Part shown: positions 63,214-64,000 of the stretch, piece by piece | How positions within the stretch are numbered: the first letter of the stretch is position 1 | Layout of the letters: every line of letters begins with the position of its first letter | NCBI GenBank assembly: GCA_964561495.1 | Contig: CAZLPW010000003.1 | Span: forward strand, 1-64,000 | Direction of reading: 5' to 3' | Origin: CAZLPW01 sp964561495 | GTDB lineage: Bacteria; Fidelibacterota; Marinisomatia; Marinisomatales; UBA1611 | DNA length: 64,000 bases | Made by a program: the position numbers and the translations under genes | Notes under the pieces: model-generated | Databases searched by the model: none | The model's input: only the letters and a program-made list of their open reading frames with translations | Told to the model about the DNA's origin: nothing

Positions 63214-63933
63214 ATGAAAGCATTTATTTTAGCTGCTGGTGTGTCAAGAAGGCTTTATCCTCATACATATAATATCCCAAAATGTCTTCTGGAAGTTGGT
63301 GGTAAGCCGATTATTCATTATCAGCTTGAGGCCTTAGATAAATTATCTGTATCAAATGTAACTATGATAGTTGGGTATCACAGGGAAATGCTTATGAAGC
63401 ACGTTACCGATAATTTTCCTAGCTTGAATTTTGATTTTATCATAAACAATCATTTTTTTGAAACTAATACAGCTTATTCAGCATTTCTTGCATACGAAAA
63501 GCTAATTTTAGATGATTACCTTTTTATGAATGCAGACGTTGTTTATGAAGAAAAAATGTTATTTGAATTAGTTCAATCAGCATATAGTTCAGTACTGGCT
63601 GTAGATATTAAAGAGTGTGGCAGAGAAGAAGTGAAAGTTATTGATGGTGGAGATAATAAAATTTCTGCAATTGGAAAAGAATTAATTGAATCGCATTGCC
63701 TTGGAGAGTTTATCGGCGTTGCAAAATTATCAAAAGATTTTACCCGTTTATTCTCAGACTCATTGAAAAAATTAATTGATGCAGGGGGGATGAATGATTA
63801 TTTTGAAGCGGCGATACAACCAATTCTAGATAAAATAGATGTCAATTATTTAGATGTGTCTTCGTATTCATGTATGGAAATTGATTTTATTGAAGACCTT
63901 GATCAAGCAAGAGGAATATTTAAGTTAAATTAA
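63214..63933 (+). CDS. Sugar/choline-phosphate nucleotidyltransferase (GT-A-like)
   Basis: A 239-residue protein with the NTP-transferase opening FILAAGVSRRLYPHTYNIPKCLL, followed by GGKPIIHYQLEAL, IVGYHREML, and the metal-site strand YLFMNADVVY. A C-terminal segment MNDYFEAAIQPILDK then YSCMEIDFIEDLDQARGIF resembles LicC and CTP-dependent transferases. It activates a phosphorylated sugar or alcohol. CDP-glycerol or CDP-choline-type products would suit the transferases at 59994 and 61140, but this is inference. Confidence 0.82.
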   Translation: MKAFILAAGVSRRLYPHTYNIPKCLLEVGGKPIIHYQLEALDKLSVSNVTMIVGYHREMLMKHVTDNFPSLNFDFIINNHFFETNTAYSAFLAYEKLILDDYLFMNADVVYEEKMLFELVQSAYSSVLAVDIKECGREEVKVIDGGDNKISAIGKELIESHCLGEFIGVAKLSKDFTRLFSDSLKKLIDAGGMNDYFEAAIQPILDKIDVNYLDVSSYSCMEIDFIEDLDQARGIFKLN

Positions 63934-63984
63934 AATTGATGTGTCCAAATTTTTGCTTGTTTAAATATAGATTAGATTAATAAT

Positions 63985-64000
63985 ATGATATATAGATGGC
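63985..64000 (+). CDS. Possible start of the next gene, cut by the window end
   Basis: An ATG at 63985 opens a frame of five codons (MIYRW) that runs off the window, 51 nt after the nucleotidyltransferase stop. Too little is visible to judge whether it is real. Confidence 0.15.

Overview
The window is a dense, AT-rich (about one-third G+C by eye) bacterial chromosome segment. It encodes a large surface-polysaccharide locus, a cell-envelope region and the start of a second glycoconjugate locus. The organism is Gram-negative: it has TonB-dependent receptors, an Omp85-type barrel, a Wzi-like protein, a TolC-type factor, YceI and an MsbA-like exporter. Two pairs of TonB receptor plus DUF4249-like lipoprotein, and one good TTTG-N19-TAnnTTTG-type promoter, point to the FCB group: Bacteroidota or a relative such as Candidatus Marinimicrobia. 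Shine-Dalgarno sequences are clear at some genes (gmhA, grxD, 43851). TTG and GTG starts are common. I cannot name the species.

Region 1 (1-34459), all on + and tightly packed with many 1-8 nt overlaps, is an O-antigen or capsule locus. It opens with a 5'-truncated sugar-phosphate cyclase (3-dehydroquinate synthase fold), a D-2-hydroxyacid dehydrogenase, a Gfo/Idh/MocA oxidoreductase and a GmhA-type isomerase. Next come a Wzx flippase, two GT-B/capsule-synthesis-like proteins, three methyltransferases (the last FkbM), a GT4, two SDR proteins and two DegT aminotransferases. A three-domain fusion (nucleotidyltransferase, GmhB-like phosphatase, uridine-kinase-like P-loop domain) and a GHMP kinase follow. 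With GmhA these supply every activity needed for a GDP-D-glycero-D-manno-heptose-type precursor. Then come a Wzy-like polymerase, a GT2, a broken GDP-mannose 3,5-epimerase gene and two GT4s. A three-gene UDP-N-acetyl-L-deoxyaminosugar module (CapE/WbvB-like, 2-epimerase, RmlD-like reductase) and gmd-fcl for GDP-L-fucose lie downstream. The locus ends with a WbaP/WcaJ-type initiating transferase, a Wzi-like protein, a solitary outer-membrane protein with its own promoter and terminator, a WecA-like transferase with an extra membrane domain, and wecB. No Wza or Wzc is in the window.

Region 2 (34503-37466) holds YceI, a TIGR02206-like membrane protein, a DUF2878-like protein, a secreted START-like protein and a small membrane protein. 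This could be a lipid-handling set. Region 3 (37631-44807) is a MarR-controlled RND tripartite efflux operon with a trailing NDUFA9-like SDR protein. Region 4 (44814-56754) has the two TonB receptor/DUF4249 pairs and, between them on the minus strand, a DUF2231 protein, tRNA-Glu(UUC), grxD, a membrane zinc-ribbon protein and an ArnT/PMT-type transferase. It is followed by xthA and an Omp85-like barrel, with hemW on minus. Region 5 (58147-63933) has an MsbA-like ABC exporter, two tandem CDP-glycerol-transferase-like paralogues, a GT9 heptosyltransferase-like protein and a sugar nucleotidyltransferase.

The most notable points are: two genes (fcl at 26939 and the lipoprotein at 47167) whose only sensible start is ATT; the three-domain heptose fusion enzyme; the cyclase with a changed active-site lysine; the decayed epimerase gene that has lost exactly its dinucleotide-binding loop; and matching EF-hand-like loops in one TonB receptor and its partner lipoprotein. 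No stretch over 300 bases lacks a gene. The longest gaps are 57894-58146 (hairpins described), 48794-49001 (mostly the tRNA), 19937-20139 (nothing convincing), 27893-28070 (a doubtful 36-codon ORF) and 37467-37630 (weak terminator and a palindrome). I saw no rRNA, CRISPR, insertion sequence or phage gene.
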